Below are positions 26,028-34,569 of a stretch of 38,595 nt of DNA, piece after piece. A model generated the notes under the pieces. That model worked only from the letters and a program-made list of their open reading frames with translations. It was not told the origin of the DNA and made no database searches. The position numbers were made by a program, and so were the translations under genes. The stretch lies in NCBI GenBank assembly GCA_938028665.1, contig CALIMB010000039.1:1-38595 (forward strand), in the 5' to 3' direction. The DNA comes from an uncultured Thermomicrobium sp. GTDB taxonomy: Bacteria; Chloroflexota; Chloroflexia; Thermomicrobiales; Thermomicrobiaceae. The first letter of the stretch is position 1; each line of letters starts with the position of its first letter.

Positions 26028-26978
26028 TCACGGTTCTAACCCTAAATCGCGCATCGAATAGGCTTCGACATCGCGTTGGATCTTCCGCACCAGCCCAGTC
26101 AAGACCTGTCCCGGCCCCACCTCAAGGAAGGTTGTCACTCCGCGATTCACCATCTCCCGCACACTCGAGGTCCACTGCACGGGCTGGGCTACCTGGCAGG
26201 CCAGTTCACGCCGAATCTCCTCAACCGTCGACAAGATCTTGCCGGTCACGTTGGCGACGATCGGAATGTCCGGTTCCCGCAGCGGGATACGAGCAAGAAG
26301 CTCCGCCAGTGCTTGCGCCACCCGCTCCATTAACGGCGAGTGCGACGCGACGGTGACACCAAGACGCACGACGCGTTTCGCACCGCGCTCTTCTGCTAAC
26401 ACCATCGCACGTTGAAGCGCACGCTCCTCACCCGAGATCACCAGTTGCCCCGGGGAGTTGTCATTTGCTACGACCACCAGCCCCATCTCACTCGCCTGAC
26501 GACACACATCTTCCAGTGCCTCCCGCCCCAGGCCAATAACCGCTGCCATCCCTCCCGGCCGTTCCAAACTCGCCTCCCGCATCAGTCGACCGCGCTCGCG
26601 CACCAGGCGCAAAGCGTCCTCAAACCGCAGAGCATTGGCAGCAACCAGCGCCGTGAATTCCCCCAAGCTGTGTCCAGCAACCATGGTCGGCTGTAGCGAC
26701 GCTCCAAGCTCTCGCAGACGCTCACGTAACGCCTCAAGGTATGCCAAACTGACCGTTAAGATGGCCGGCTGCGCGTTGGCGGTGTCCGCCAATTCGTCTT
26801 CCGGCCCCTCGAAGCACAGGCGTCGCAACGGCACCCCCAGCACTTCTTCGGCCTGGCTGAAGATCCGCCGTGCTGCTTCTGAAACTTGATGCACTCGTTG
26901 CCCCATTCCAACATGTTGGCTTCCCTGACCTGGAAAGAGCAGCGCGAGTCGCCTCTGCAACAACCCCCCCAATTCCAT
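26028..26978 (-). CDS. fabD: Malonyl-CoA:ACP transacylase (FabD)
   Basis: Encodes 316 residues; the ATG at 26978 has GAGGTG seven or so bases upstream, and the longer frame to 27122 reads as nonsense before this Met. Family motifs: LLFPGQGSQHVGMG at the N-terminus, AGHSLGEFTAL with nucleophile Ser104, the malonate-binding Arg in RERGRLM (Arg129 region), ASHSPLM with the catalytic His213, and VEVGPGQVLTGLV near the end. It loads malonate on acyl carrier protein, feeding the FabF gene that follows by 22 bases. First gene of a two-gene fab operon. Confidence 0.96.
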   Translation of the reverse strand: MELGGLLQRRLALLFPGQGSQHVGMGQRVHQVSEAARRIFSQAEEVLGVPLRRLCFEGPEDELADTANAQPAILTVSLAYLEALRERLRELGASLQPTMVAGHSLGEFTALVAANALRFEDALRLVRERGRLMREASLERPGGMAAVIGLGREALEDVCRQASEMGLVVVANDNSPGQLVISGEERALQRAMVLAEERGAKRVVRLGVTVASHSPLMERVAQALAELLARIPLREPDIPIVANVTGKILSTVEEIRRELACQVAQPVQWTSSVREMVNRGVTTFLEVGPGQVLTGLVRKIQRDVEAYSMRDLGLEP

Positions 26979-28327
26979 CGTCGCACCTCGCCCTCTCCCA
27001 TCCTGCTGTCTACTGTCGCCGTATCGTAACACATACTTGCTCCTTCTATGCGGTTGCCGCCTTTTCCGGGCGCAGCACACAGCGCGCAATACTCCTACAC
27101 CAGCAGAGGACTCCCTGTTCACTGCTCCCCAACGCTTGTCTGTCCATGCTCAGCAAGGAATTCTGATACCTCCAGCACATCAGGCGGCATTCCACCTGCA
27201 GCGGCACGACAGAACAGCCCACCGACGCACCGCCAGTGTGAACAACCGTCTGTATGCTGGCTGCGCAACTGGCTACCGCGTCTTGTCTCGGCTCGGCCTC
27301 CAGGATCTGACCTCCCGCGTTGCTCGACGACAAATCAAGTACCAGCACCGTTCACCGCCTCCTCACACCCGAGCTACCCAAAAGGCATGCTTATACGTCT
27401 GCACTACTGCCTATCAACGTGTATCATACCTCTAGGGACAGTATAACATATACTAAGCCATTATTTCATAGCCTGATCAATAAACATGACCATTCCCGGC
27501 TCGTCACCTTGTCATGCTTTTTGCCCACTGATGCTACGATACGGAACCACACGTATCACTTGCCCCTGAGCATTCTCCCCACGGTCGGGGCACTGCTCAC
27601 AGACCCATGCGGCGAGGTACAAGGTGCATACCCATCCCCCTCACAGTCCTCTCAGCGGCAACTGCAATGCGCGGCACATCAACAAGCTAACAACGTAAAC
27701 TCCCTTCTTGCGCCTCGGTATGATGAAGCGGTCAGTCTTTCGAACAGGAACCTCGCCATCGCACGTGATCTCCCACCAATAGCATCCTGCCCTGCCCAGT
27801 ACGACTAGCCGACAGCTGCCTTGCTCCAGCATGATCTGCCAGGCACTCGCTTCCTCAGCGTTGCACCGACACTCCATTGCCGGTCACTGAGTCAACAACA
27901 ACTCACCTGTGACACATCTGATTCCGGACTCACTAACGCCTCCGACATTCTGCGACGCGCACTCTCACTTCTGCTTCTGCACTACCCGAGCACGCGTGCC
28001 CAGACCCCGGTCCAACGGACTGCACAAGAACGGTCCTTTAGCGCTTAGCGCTCGGCAGTGGACAGAGAAGAGAGCTGCGACCATCCGTTCGCAACCAGTA
28101 CCTGTAGACGTCCCGAGTCGCTAGGCAGTCGCCCACTTGTAGCCTGCTGACATCGAAAAAGCTACCGTCCTCGCAACGCTGCGTCACCTCAGCTAATTGC
28201 TGGTCCGGCCCCAACACGAAGAGCATCAGAGCTGGCAATCTCAAGGGGCCTCCTCGCCGAGCGTGTTCCCTCTTGCTGTCCGCTGCTCGGGCCGTACTGA
28301 CAGCTGTGTGAGGATGTGTCATTGAGC
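26979..28327. other. 1.35-kb region without a convincing gene, containing an AT-rich islet
   Basis: The left end should hold the fabD promoter (minus); TACGAT is a possible -10 near 27023 but no good -35 is spaced to it. Around 27415-27490 the sequence becomes AT-rich with a short palindrome (27440-27454). Plus-strand frames here are long only by chance and rich in Thr, Pro, His and Cys. A weak minus-strand frame at 28038-28331 is listed separately. Confidence 0.4.
27440..27454. promoter_or_regulatory. AT-rich palindrome, possible operator
   Basis: AGTATA (27440-27445) and TATACT (27449-27454) are exact inverted copies separated by ACA. It sits in a local AT-rich islet about 460 bases upstream of fabD. 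Shape and size would suit a dimeric regulator, but no promoter can be tied to it. Confidence 0.25.
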
Positions 28328-28331
28328 TCAA
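28038..28331 (-). CDS. Doubtful small ORF downstream of the VUT transporter gene
   Basis: The frame gives up to 97 residues from a TTG overlapping the VUT stop codon, or 62 residues from an internal ATG. The C-terminal half (QLAEVTQRCEDGSFFDVSRL, then VYRYWLRTDGR) reads more like protein than its surroundings, and the frame runs in the same direction right after the transporter gene. There is no good ribosome binding site. The stop lies in a short tandem repeat (TTAGCGC twice on the plus strand). Could be a real lineage-specific gene, a remnant or chance. Confidence 0.22.
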   Translation of the reverse strand: MSSMTHPHTAVSTARAADSKREHARRGGPLRLPALMLFVLGPDQQLAEVTQRCEDGSFFDVSRLQVGDCLATRDVYRYWLRTDGRSSLLCPLPSAKR

Positions 28332-29029
28332 TCCAGATGGAACGGTGAGAGGCTCACGCCGTAATCGAACGTATCAATACCTTCCGCGCGCTTCAATGTG
28401 TTCACCACAAGGTACGTCAGCGGCGTCGCTACGGCTTCATATGCCGACTTGACGAGCCAAGCAGTCACCATCGTCCGCACCAAGTCCTGTCCTGCTATCG
28501 TTCCCCAGAACGCCACGGTCACGAAGACCAGGGAATCGAGTCCTTGCCCCACCAGCGTTGAGCCAATCGTCCGCATCCAGAGGAATCGACCTCGCGTAAG
28601 AAGCTTTAGCCGTGAGAGCACTGCCGCATTCGCAAACTCCCCGACGAGATACGCAAGGAATGACGCTGCTAACAACCGCGGCGTGTAGCCCAGGATGCGC
28701 ACGTAAGCCGCCTGGCCGTCCCAGAACGGAGCCGCGGGAAGGTACTGTGTGACCGTGAAGGCAGCCACCGCGAGCACGTTACAAGCAAATCCAAGCCAGA
28801 TGACCAGCCGGGCACGTCGGTACCCATACACCTCGGTCAGCACATCACCGAAGATGTAGGCGAGTGGGAAGACAGTCACTGTCCCCGCTGGGACGTATAG
28901 TCCCCACACATCAACGATCTTCACCGCGACGATATTCGATGTGATCAGCGTAGTGACAAACAACGCGGTCAGTGCCACGAACCAGCGGCTGTACTGCCCC
29001 GGTCCCAGCTCCACCGGTATAGACCGCAT
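28328..29029 (-). CDS. VUT-family membrane transporter (YhhQ-like, queuosine precursor transporter family)
   Basis: Encodes 233 residues from the ATG at 29029, with GGAG six bases upstream; an ATG eight codons earlier (29053) is an alternative. About six membrane helices. Family hallmarks are the first helix TTLITSNIVAVKIVDV, then FPLAYIFGDVLTEVYGY with conserved Asp, Glu and Tyr, later YLVGEFANAAVLSRLK, and IGSTLVGQGLDSLVFV. E. coli YhhQ imports 7-deazaguanine precursors of queuosine (preQ0/preQ1), so salvage of the tRNA modification precursor at the inner membrane is the likely role. No queuosine biosynthesis gene or obvious preQ1 riboswitch is in the window. Alone between two gaps. Confidence 0.9.
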   Translation of the reverse strand: MRSIPVELGPGQYSRWFVALTALFVTTLITSNIVAVKIVDVWGLYVPAGTVTVFPLAYIFGDVLTEVYGYRRARLVIWLGFACNVLAVAAFTVTQYLPAAPFWDGQAAYVRILGYTPRLLAASFLAYLVGEFANAAVLSRLKLLTRGRFLWMRTIGSTLVGQGLDSLVFVTVAFWGTIAGQDLVRTMVTAWLVKSAYEAVATPLTYLVVNTLKRAEGIDTFDYGVSLSPFHLD

Positions 29030-29778
29030 GCGGCGCTCCGCTTTCCGCTTCATCTCCTGCGGCGCACTCCTCCCAACCGTTCGACTTTCATCTCTCGCCG
29101 AGCTCTCTACTGGCCTCACCAAGCAGCATAACCGATCGCGCCTCGTGTACGCAGATCGGGTTCGCAGCCATACTCATCTGAGCCCAGGCCTCCCTCCACG
29201 TTCACGCGCAGTCAAGTCTCCCCTGCTGTCTCACATCGGTTGGCAAGGGAGAGGCCCTTTCCTCTAGCACATCGATCGGTTACTGCCATGACGTCAGGGC
29301 ACCCCCAACCACTACCTCGCGCGGTGCTGCGCTACCTATCCCGAGACTGAGAGTACTCCTAAAACAAAAGACGACTGCGGTGAGTCCAGTGTTACCCCTC
29401 ATGCATTACAGGGTCGACCGATGACTGAGCAAGCCCAGGTACGCTCTACTGCAGCCGATGTGGCTGCAATCCGCTGGGCATCGCCTCCTCCCACATCAAG
29501 CGTCCTCAACCAGTTTGAGTAGCCCCTGCCGAGAGGCACAGGCAGTGACGGCACTGGCGAGTCCCTCAAGCCGGAGCTTCTGTTTTGGAGTTTGCCGCTG
29601 GGATCAGCAAACCTCGCATCGCTCCACGCCCGAGAGAAGACAGAAGGAGGAGCGGTTGCGAGAGCACGTTCGTCCCAACCGTCTCCTCCACCTGCGTGAC
29701 CTACCAAGGTGACCAACGATCCGAAAGGCGAAATCTCCAAGAGGCGCCGACCAACCGGTGCGGATTGGCACGCCTCGC
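29030..29778. other. Gap between VUT gene and ftsH
   Basis: Contains the VUT promoter region (right of 29029, minus), a small hairpin AGAGG/CCTCT near 29245-29262, and a weak minus-strand frame at 29399-29782 directly after ftsH (listed separately). On the minus strand the tract TCTTTTGTTTT around 29361-29371, just after a short GACT/AGTC stem, is the best T-run in any gap and may end the ftsH transcript. Confidence 0.4.
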
Positions 29779-29782
29779 TCAA
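29399..29782 (-). CDS. Doubtful ORF overlapping the ftsH stop
   Basis: 127 residues from a TTG that overlaps the ftsH stop codon. The frame is uninterrupted and its stop lies just before a T-rich tract that could be a terminator, which would put it inside the ftsH transcript. Against it: third-position GC in the first 40 codons is only about 57 percent by count, lower than in the confident minus-strand genes sampled, there is no binding site beyond the ftsH 3' end, and no recognisable motif. It may equally be an untranslated 3' region. Confidence 0.2.
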   Translation of the reverse strand: MSEACQSAPVGRRLLEISPFGSLVTLVGHAGGGDGWDERALATAPPSVFSRAWSDARFADPSGKLQNRSSGLRDSPVPSLPVPLGRGYSNWLRTLDVGGGDAQRIAATSAAVERTWACSVIGRPCNA

Positions 29783-31749
29783 CGCTCGCCTATCGCCCCG
29801 ACCGGCTGCTCGCCCAAGACTTCGCGGATCTTCTCCGGTCCCACCGTCTCCTCGGCAATCAGGAGCTCCGCCAACCGGTCCAACTCGGCGCGGTGCTCGC
29901 GCAAAACCTCTTCCGCTCGTGCCATCGCTTCGTCTAGCAATCGTCGCACTGCCTGATCAGCTCGATCGAGCGTGCTCGTCCCGATGCTGTGATCTTGCAC
30001 GATCTCGCGCCCGAGGAAGACATGCTGTTCGCCAAGCCCAAGATATACCGGCCCAAGTTCCTCGCTCATCCCCCACAGACCGACCATGCGGCGTGCCAGC
30101 TGCGTGGCTTCCTTCAAGTCATTCTGGGCACCGGTCGAGACCTCGTTGAAGACCAGCTGTTCCGCTGCGCGACCGCCCAAGAGGACCGCCAACCGGCCGA
30201 GGAGTTGGCTCCGCCTGTAGTTGAAGCGATCCTCCTCTGGTGCTTGCACGGTGACGCCCAACGCCCGGCCACGTGGCACGATACTGATCTTGCGCAGCGG
30301 ATCTGATCCTGGAGTGAAGTAGGCCACCACTGCATGCCCCGCTTCATGGTACGCCACCAGCCGCCGCTCCTCTTCGCTCATCAGGAGCGAGCGCGTCGTC
30401 CCTAGCAGTACCTTGTCAAGCGCCTCTTCGAAATCTGAACGGTCGACAATCTGCTTGCCCCGGCGTGCCGCAACCAGCGCCGCTTCGTTCACCAGGTTTG
30501 CCAAATCCGCCCCTGAAAACCCTGGCGTCGCAGCTGCCAGTGCCTCCAGATCGACGTCAGGTGCAATCGGGATACCGCGCGTGTGGATCCGCAGGATAGC
30601 TGCTCGTCCTCGCTTGTCCGGCAACCCCACCATCACTTGCCGGTCAAACCGGCCAGGCCGGAGCAGGGCTGGATCCAGAACGTCCGGTCGGTTCGTTGCC
30701 GCAATCACCACAACGTCGGTATGCGCCTCGAATCCGTCCATCTCAACCAGCAATTGGTTAAGCGTTTGCTCTCGCTCATCGTTGCCGACACCCAAGCCAG
30801 CAAAGCGCTGCCGGCCGACCGCGTCGAGCTCGTCGATGAAGACAATCGCTGGTGCCTGTGCCTTTGCCCGTTCGAACAGGTCACGCACCCGACTCGCGCC
30901 GACACCAACGAACATCTCAACGAACTCGGAGGCGCTAACACTGAAGAATGGCACCCCGGCCTCCCCAGCCACGGCACGCGCCAGGAGTGTCTTCCCCGTA
31001 CCTGGCGGGCCAACCAGCAAAACCCCACGCGGCAACCGTGCCCCAATCCGATGGTACTTGGCCGGATTCTTCAGAAAGTCCACCACCTGCGACAATTCCG
31101 CCTTCGCTTCTTCCTCTCCCGCGACATCCGCAAACGTCACCTGAGGTCGCTCAACGTCGTACACTCGCGCCCGCGAGCGCCCAAAGCTGAACACGTTCTG
31201 TTGCCCTCGACTCAGGTTACGCCCAAGCAAGAAGAGAAGCCCAATCAGGAAAATGAACGGTAAAACACTGACCAGAAGCGAGGGAAACGAAATCCCAGCA
31301 CTCGGACGCACCTGCACCAGCACTCCGTGCTGCCGCAAAAGGTCCGCTACCTCAGCCTGCGTATTGTCTGGGATCACTGTCCGGAACCGTGTCACTGACC
31401 GCACCTGTGCCGGATCAACTGTGTCCGGCACTGGCTCGTCCGGCAAAAAGACTTTACCGTTCGCGATACGCAGTGGCTGAGTGAATTGCCCCTCCACCGT
31501 ATTCCCAGAGAGCGTAGCGCTGGAAACCAGTCCGCGTTCAACCACCTCGATGAAACTCGAGTAGGCAACGTCAGGCTGCGGACCCGACTGACCTGGACGG
31601 AACAAGGCATACAGGTTGTAAAACAGGATCAGCCCCACAATGATCCACAAAATGCCGAACCGCGAGCTCAAGAGGCCGCGGAAGAATCTCCCCAATCCAT
31701 TTCCCTGTTGATTGCGTGGTTCGTGCGGTGTGCGATTGCGTTCGTCCAT
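29779..31749 (-). CDS. ftsH: ATP-dependent zinc metalloprotease FtsH
   Basis: Encodes 656 residues; the ATG at 31749 has GAGGGA seven bases upstream. Two membrane helices (about 31-50 and 157-176) flank a periplasmic-side domain of about 105 residues. The AAA+ module has Walker A GPPGTGKT (247-254), Walker [10 protein letters not shown] (Asp306, Glu307), pore loop region [17 protein letters not shown], and [20 protein letters not shown] with arginine fingers. The protease domain has the zinc motif HEAGH (468-472). Length is typical. It degrades unassembled membrane proteins and short-lived regulators at the inner membrane. A second-site feature is [19 protein letters not shown], close to consensus. 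Its upstream region has three hairpins (31773-31944), possibly relevant to control. Confidence 0.97.
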   Translation of the reverse strand: MDERNRTPHEPRNQQGNGLGRFFRGLLSSRFGILWIIVGLILFYNLYALFRPGQSGPQPDVAYSSFIEVVERGLVSSATLSGNTVEGQFTQPLRIANGKVFLPDEPVPDTVDPAQVRSVTRFRTVIPDNTQAEVADLLRQHGVLVQVRPSAGISFPSLLVSVLPFIFLIGLLFLLGRNLSRGQQNVFSFGRSRARVYDVERPQVTFADVAGEEEAKAELSQVVDFLKNPAKYHRIGARLPRGVLLVGPPGTGKTLLARAVAGEAGVPFFSVSASEFVEMFVGVGASRVRDLFERAKAQAPAIVFIDELDAVGRQRFAGLGVGNDEREQTLNQLLVEMDGFEAHTDVVVIAATNRPDVLDPALLRPGRFDRQVMVGLPDKRGRAAILRIHTRGIPIAPDVDLEALAAATPGFSGADLANLVNEAALVAARRGKQIVDRSDFEEALDKVLLGTTRSLLMSEEERRLVAYHEAGHAVVAYFTPGSDPLRKISIVPRGRALGVTVQAPEEDRFNYRRSQLLGRLAVLLGGRAAEQLVFNEVSTGAQNDLKEATQLARRMVGLWGMSEELGPVYLGLGEQHVFLGREIVQDHSIGTSTLDRADQAVRRLLDEAMARAEEVLREHRAELDRLAELLIAEETVGPEKIREVLGEQPVGAIGER

Positions 31750-31772
31750 CGTCAAATCCCTCGTTCTCTCAA

Positions 31773-31796
31773 GCCAGCCGAATCATTTGAGCTGGC
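31773..31796 (-). promoter_or_regulatory. Hairpin in the probable 5' UTR of ftsH
   Basis: GCCAGC at 31773-31778 pairs with GCTGGC at 31791-31796 across a 12-nt loop. It lies 24-47 bases upstream of the ftsH start and a dozen bases from its ribosome binding site, so it could influence translation. Confidence 0.35.
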
Positions 31797-31847
31797 CGGT
31801 TCTCTGTGATTGTACCTGCCAGGAACCTGACACGTCCGAACAACGCA

Positions 31848-31878
31848 CGAGGCAGCCATGAAAGAATCGGCTGCCTCG
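31848..31878. repeat. Perfect 10-bp inverted repeat upstream of ftsH
   Basis: CGAGGCAGCC at 31848-31857 is exactly complementary to GGCTGCCTCG at 31869-31878 with an 11-nt spacer. It lies about 100 bases upstream of the ftsH start. It does not match the CIRCE heat-shock operator. Operator or RNA hairpin. Confidence 0.55.
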
Positions 31879-31916
31879 CACGTGAGGAGGAGATGAGACA
31901 GGTGTGCAACAGTGGG

Positions 31917-31944
31917 GCCGGGATATCAAGACGTTACTCCCGGC
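31917..31944. repeat. Perfect 7-bp inverted repeat upstream of ftsH
   Basis: GCCGGGA at 31917-31923 pairs with TCCCGGC at 31938-31944 across 14 nt. It is the third and most distal hairpin of the ftsH upstream region. Confidence 0.4.
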
Positions 31945-32431
31945 ACTCAGGAGTATGCCATGATCTCCGGCACAGCGTCTACCCCCAATCGTGACCATTC
32001 CGTTGCACCGCGCCCTGAGAGCTTCTGGAAGACGCCCCTTTCGCCCCCTCTCCACGCTCGCCACACGCAAGGCCCCCAGCTCAAGTCCAGCCAAGTGGGA
32101 TGAACCATGGAGCACGCTACTCAACAGAATCAGTAACTTCGTTCTCTGGTGATACCCTGTAGTATGCATCACTAGAGTACAGCACAATGACCATAACCAT
32201 AGATATTCCGTGATTAGTCATAAACAGGTATTGCTAACTTATAATTTGGCAATAGTCAGAACTTATCCATACTTCAAAAGGTCCGGCGTACATCCCATCA
32301 TCCCTGCACGGCGATGACGTACCCGGAGCCTTGCCTTCCCATCGGACTTAGCACGAACAGGCCGCTCCGTATGCCAGGCATCATCGCCCTCAGAGCCAAT
32401 CAGACCGTACAGCTCCGTTGCTGCACGGCTC

Positions 32432-32845
32432 TCAGGCCAATCCACGCTCCCGCAGAAGAGTCAACAGTCCCGCCAGATCGAAATAGCACGCCTGCCGGAC
32501 GATGAGACCGTCCCGGACCGTGAAGAATGCCGCCATCGGTTGTGTGACGCGTTCGTTCCCGTGCGTCGCGGTTGCGACAAGCTCCACCGCGACCTCGTCA
32601 CCATCCGCGATAAGCGCACGCACCGCAGCCCAGCTGTCCGGCCACGCCGCCTCGCTCGCCTCAAGGAACGTCCGCAACGCTTCCTTCCCGCGGAGCTCTG
32701 TTCCATCAGGTGTCGGTCCCGGTGCCCACAGCACGATATCGTCCGCGCAGTAGGCAAGTGCCCCCTCAATGTCTCCCCGGTTGAGGGCTGCCAGGACCGC
32801 CCGCACCACCCTTGCTGGCTCGTGTTCTCGCTCGCCTCTGCTCAT
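32432..32845 (-). CDS. SnoaL-like / NTF2-like polyketide-cyclase-fold protein
   Basis: Encodes 137 residues; its ATG overlaps the stop of the upstream zinc-ribbon gene (ATGA), so translation is coupled. The pattern is that of the NTF2-like fold: an N-terminal helix (VVRAVLAALNRGDIEGALAY), then CADDIVLWAPG, GKEALRTFLEASEAAWP, and a beta sheet with EVAVELVATATHG and MAAFFTVRDGLIVRQACYFD. The Asp/His/Tyr placements resemble SnoaL and ketosteroid-isomerase relatives, which act on diverse small molecules or have no known activity. Small, cytosolic. Last gene in a four-gene minus-strand operon with exported copper-related proteins; its role there is unclear. Confidence 0.85.
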   Translation of the reverse strand: MSRGEREHEPARVVRAVLAALNRGDIEGALAYCADDIVLWAPGPTPDGTELRGKEALRTFLEASEAAWPDSWAAVRALIADGDEVAVELVATATHGNERVTQPMAAFFTVRDGLIVRQACYFDLAGLLTLLRERGLA

Positions 32846-33504
32846 TCTGATACCGGTTCGAACGTCACCCGCAAAGCTCCCGGTTCGAGTTCCACCGCAA
32901 CTGGACGCACACCCGCTTGGGCTAGCCGCTCATCCAGCGCTGCTTGCAACCGCGCCGTTACCTGTCCCACGCCGATCCCTATGCCAAGCGGCCCCTCCAC
33001 CCGAGCATCCTCCAGTACCAACCGCCCCTCCTCCACCACCGGCCGAGCACGGTACGTCGCACCGAATCCGTAGACACGGACATGCACGGCGATCCCCTCA
33101 GGCCTGATCTCAGCCCGCGGATCGCTCGCCGGGCGGAACTCAGCTTCGTGTTCGCTAAGCCACCGGTTCAGTTCCGCTTCGCTCACGACGATTGTCCGGC
33201 CGCTGCCAGTCGCTTGGGACGAGGCCTGCACCTCCGGCGTGACAGCGGTCGGCAGAGCGCTGCCGCTCACCGAGCTGGGAGCACGCACGGGTTCGCGCGT
33301 CAGGAACGCCACTACCGCCAGCAAAAGCACGAGAGCAGCCACCAGCGTCGTCACGCACCCCGCAACCCGTGCTCCCGTTGTGCGCCGCACGTAGCGCTGC
33401 CGTCGGACCTGCCGAGCCCCAACCGCCTGGCGACGGAACGACTGTCCGCAAGCGAGACACACCGGGCCCGGTGGCTGTTCGGCTCCGCAACTCGGGCAGT
33501 ACAC
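32842..33504 (-). CDS. Zinc-ribbon membrane-anchored protein, hypothetical
   Basis: Encodes about 220 residues if it starts at the GTG at 33504; the open frame extends to 33606 into the preceding gene, but the family-like start is just before the zinc ribbon. Residues 3-19 form a zinc ribbon (CPSC then CLAC), followed by a basic stretch, a membrane helix (about 48-68), a low-complexity linker and an external domain of about 115 residues (VVSEAELNRWLSEHE, then GIAVHVRVYGFGATYRARPVV, then GQVTARLQAALDERLAQAG). The external part suggests a lipid- or surface-binding beta fold, but I do not recognise it. It lies between the blue copper lipoprotein gene and the SnoaL-like gene, overlapping the latter by four bases. 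Confidence 0.72.
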   Translation of the reverse strand: MYCPSCGAEQPPGPVCLACGQSFRRQAVGARQVRRQRYVRRTTGARVAGCVTTLVAALVLLLAVVAFLTREPVRAPSSVSGSALPTAVTPEVQASSQATGSGRTIVVSEAELNRWLSEHEAEFRPASDPRAEIRPEGIAVHVRVYGFGATYRARPVVEEGRLVLEDARVEGPLGIGIGVGQVTARLQAALDERLAQAGVRPVAVELEPGALRVTFEPVSE

Positions 33505-33560
33505 CTCAACCTGACCTCGCGCCGCGATCGAACGATCGCCGAGCAAGGATACCCCACTCG

Positions 33561-34034
33561 TTAGCGCACGATGATACGCCCACGCATCTCCGGATGGAGG
33601 GTACACCAGTACTCGTATGTTCCCGGCTCAGAGAACCTCCATGAGAACGTCTGTCCCGCTTCTAGCAAGCCGCTGTCGAATGCCCCATTCTTGGCTGTCA
33701 CGGTATGCGTCGTTGCTGAATCGTTCCGCCAGATCACAGTCGTGCCACGGACCACAGTCAGCTCGGCCGGCTCGAAACCAAAGTTGACAATACGAACCTC
33801 TGCAGTTGTCGGACTCGCCTCCACTGTCACCACTGGCCTGTCCGTCTGTGCCGGCTCATACCCAGAATGCCCCCTCACCGGCATCTGCGTTGCTGCACCA
33901 GTCGGCCTGTAATCGTACGGTCCTCCATATTCGCTCGCAGAGCCAGCCATTGGGCTCGCTTCACCCGCCTGGCCACATCCCACAGGCCCGAGCACACTGA
34001 GTACGAGGAACACTACCCAGAACCGGCGCAACAT
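33561..34034 (-). CDS. Blue copper (plastocyanin/azurin-like cupredoxin) lipoprotein
   Basis: Encodes 157 residues; ATG at 34034 with GAGGAG upstream. A signal peptide with basic residues then a hydrophobic core ends at Cys20 (GPVGC), a probable though imperfect lipobox. After a flexible linker (about 21-75) a single cupredoxin domain follows, with type 1 copper ligands His110 (ATTHTVTA), Cys144, His147 and Met150 (YWCTLHPEM). It should be exported and anchored on the outer face of the membrane, carrying single electrons. It is a plausible donor to the CuA subunit at 15699-16220, but the genes are 17 kb apart. It follows the SodC/CHRD-like gene by 10 bases. Confidence 0.9.
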   Translation of the reverse strand: MLRRFWVVFLVLSVLGPVGCGQAGEASPMAGSASEYGGPYDYRPTGAATQMPVRGHSGYEPAQTDRPVVTVEASPTTAEVRIVNFGFEPAELTVVRGTTVIWRNDSATTHTVTAKNGAFDSGLLEAGQTFSWRFSEPGTYEYWCTLHPEMRGRIIVR

Positions 34035-34044
34035 ACCACGCTCC

Positions 34045-34569
34045 TCACCGCCACACTCGGCGCAGCGCCATTCCACTCGTCAAAAACAACAGCCCAGCCA
34101 GCCCCGCAGCGATCACACCCCAGACGGGAAGACGACGCCCTCTGGCACCAGTCATCGGCGTCACCTGCGCTCGAATCTCGCCGCAGGCCACGTAGGTCTT
34201 GATCTCCTCCTGCGACTTGTGCACATTGATCGCGAACTGCCCAGCGAGGAGCTGGCTGAGCGGCACATCCACCACCGTCTCCGAACGCCCGTTCATCAGA
34301 CTCTGCAGCGGATAGCGCGGCTGTGGATTGAGGTTGGCACAGGTACCCTCATGAATGTGCGCTGGTTGTGCCACTCCTGCTGGTGGGTTAGAGAGAGTGA
34401 CTACCACTCGCGTCTGGTTCCCCACCGCCGTGAGGACTGCCGTGCCCGACTGTCCGGAACCACTCTGTTCGCGCAGCGTGATCGTCACTGACTCCTGCGC
34501 TGCCACAGGGAGGGCGAAGACTATAAGCGCCAGCAGCGTACCGACAACTGACAAAATTAGTGTGCGCAT
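34045..34569 (-). CDS. Exported SodC/CHRD-like beta-barrel protein with C-terminal anchor
   Basis: Encodes 174 residues; ATG with AGGAG seven bases upstream. Signal peptide 1-24 (ending PVAAQ), a domain of about 115 residues, then a C-terminal membrane helix (about 149-166) with a basic tail (RRVWR). The domain has AHIHEGTC (His71, His73, Cys77) and INVHKS (His117) plus YVACG (Cys129). This pattern resembles the copper-binding HxH and the disulfide of Cu/Zn superoxide dismutase, and also CHRD domains. It lacks the full zinc-loop ligand set, so dismutase activity is doubtful. First gene of the operon with the blue copper lipoprotein; copper handling at the cell surface is a reasonable guess. 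Confidence 0.75.
   Translation of the reverse strand: MRTLILSVVGTLLALIVFALPVAAQESVTITLREQSGSGQSGTAVLTAVGNQTRVVVTLSNPPAGVAQPAHIHEGTCANLNPQPRYPLQSLMNGRSETVVDVPLSQLLAGQFAINVHKSQEEIKTYVACGEIRAQVTPMTGARGRRLPVWGVIAAGLAGLLFLTSGMALRRVWR

Larger units (their letters stand above)
31750..32431. other. Gap upstream of ftsH with hairpins and an AT-rich segment
   Basis: 682 bases. Positions 31773-31944 hold three inverted repeats (listed separately). TACAAT on the minus strand at 31812-31817 could be the ftsH -10, but no good -35 is at the right distance. Positions 32155-32275 are clearly AT-richer, with ATTGC (32230-32234) and GCAAT (32249-32253) around a TATAAT at 32240-32245. No convincing gene; a 134-residue minus-strand frame at 31783-32187 has no binding site or motif. 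Confidence 0.45.

Noticed and set aside
29030-29300. preQ1 riboswitch upstream of the VUT transporter
   Set aside because: No recognisable preQ1-I pseudoknot or A-rich tail; only a short AGAGG/CCTCT stem.
31848-31878. CIRCE heat-shock operator upstream of ftsH
   Set aside because: The arms do not match TTAGCACTC/GAGTGCTAA although the spacing is similar.
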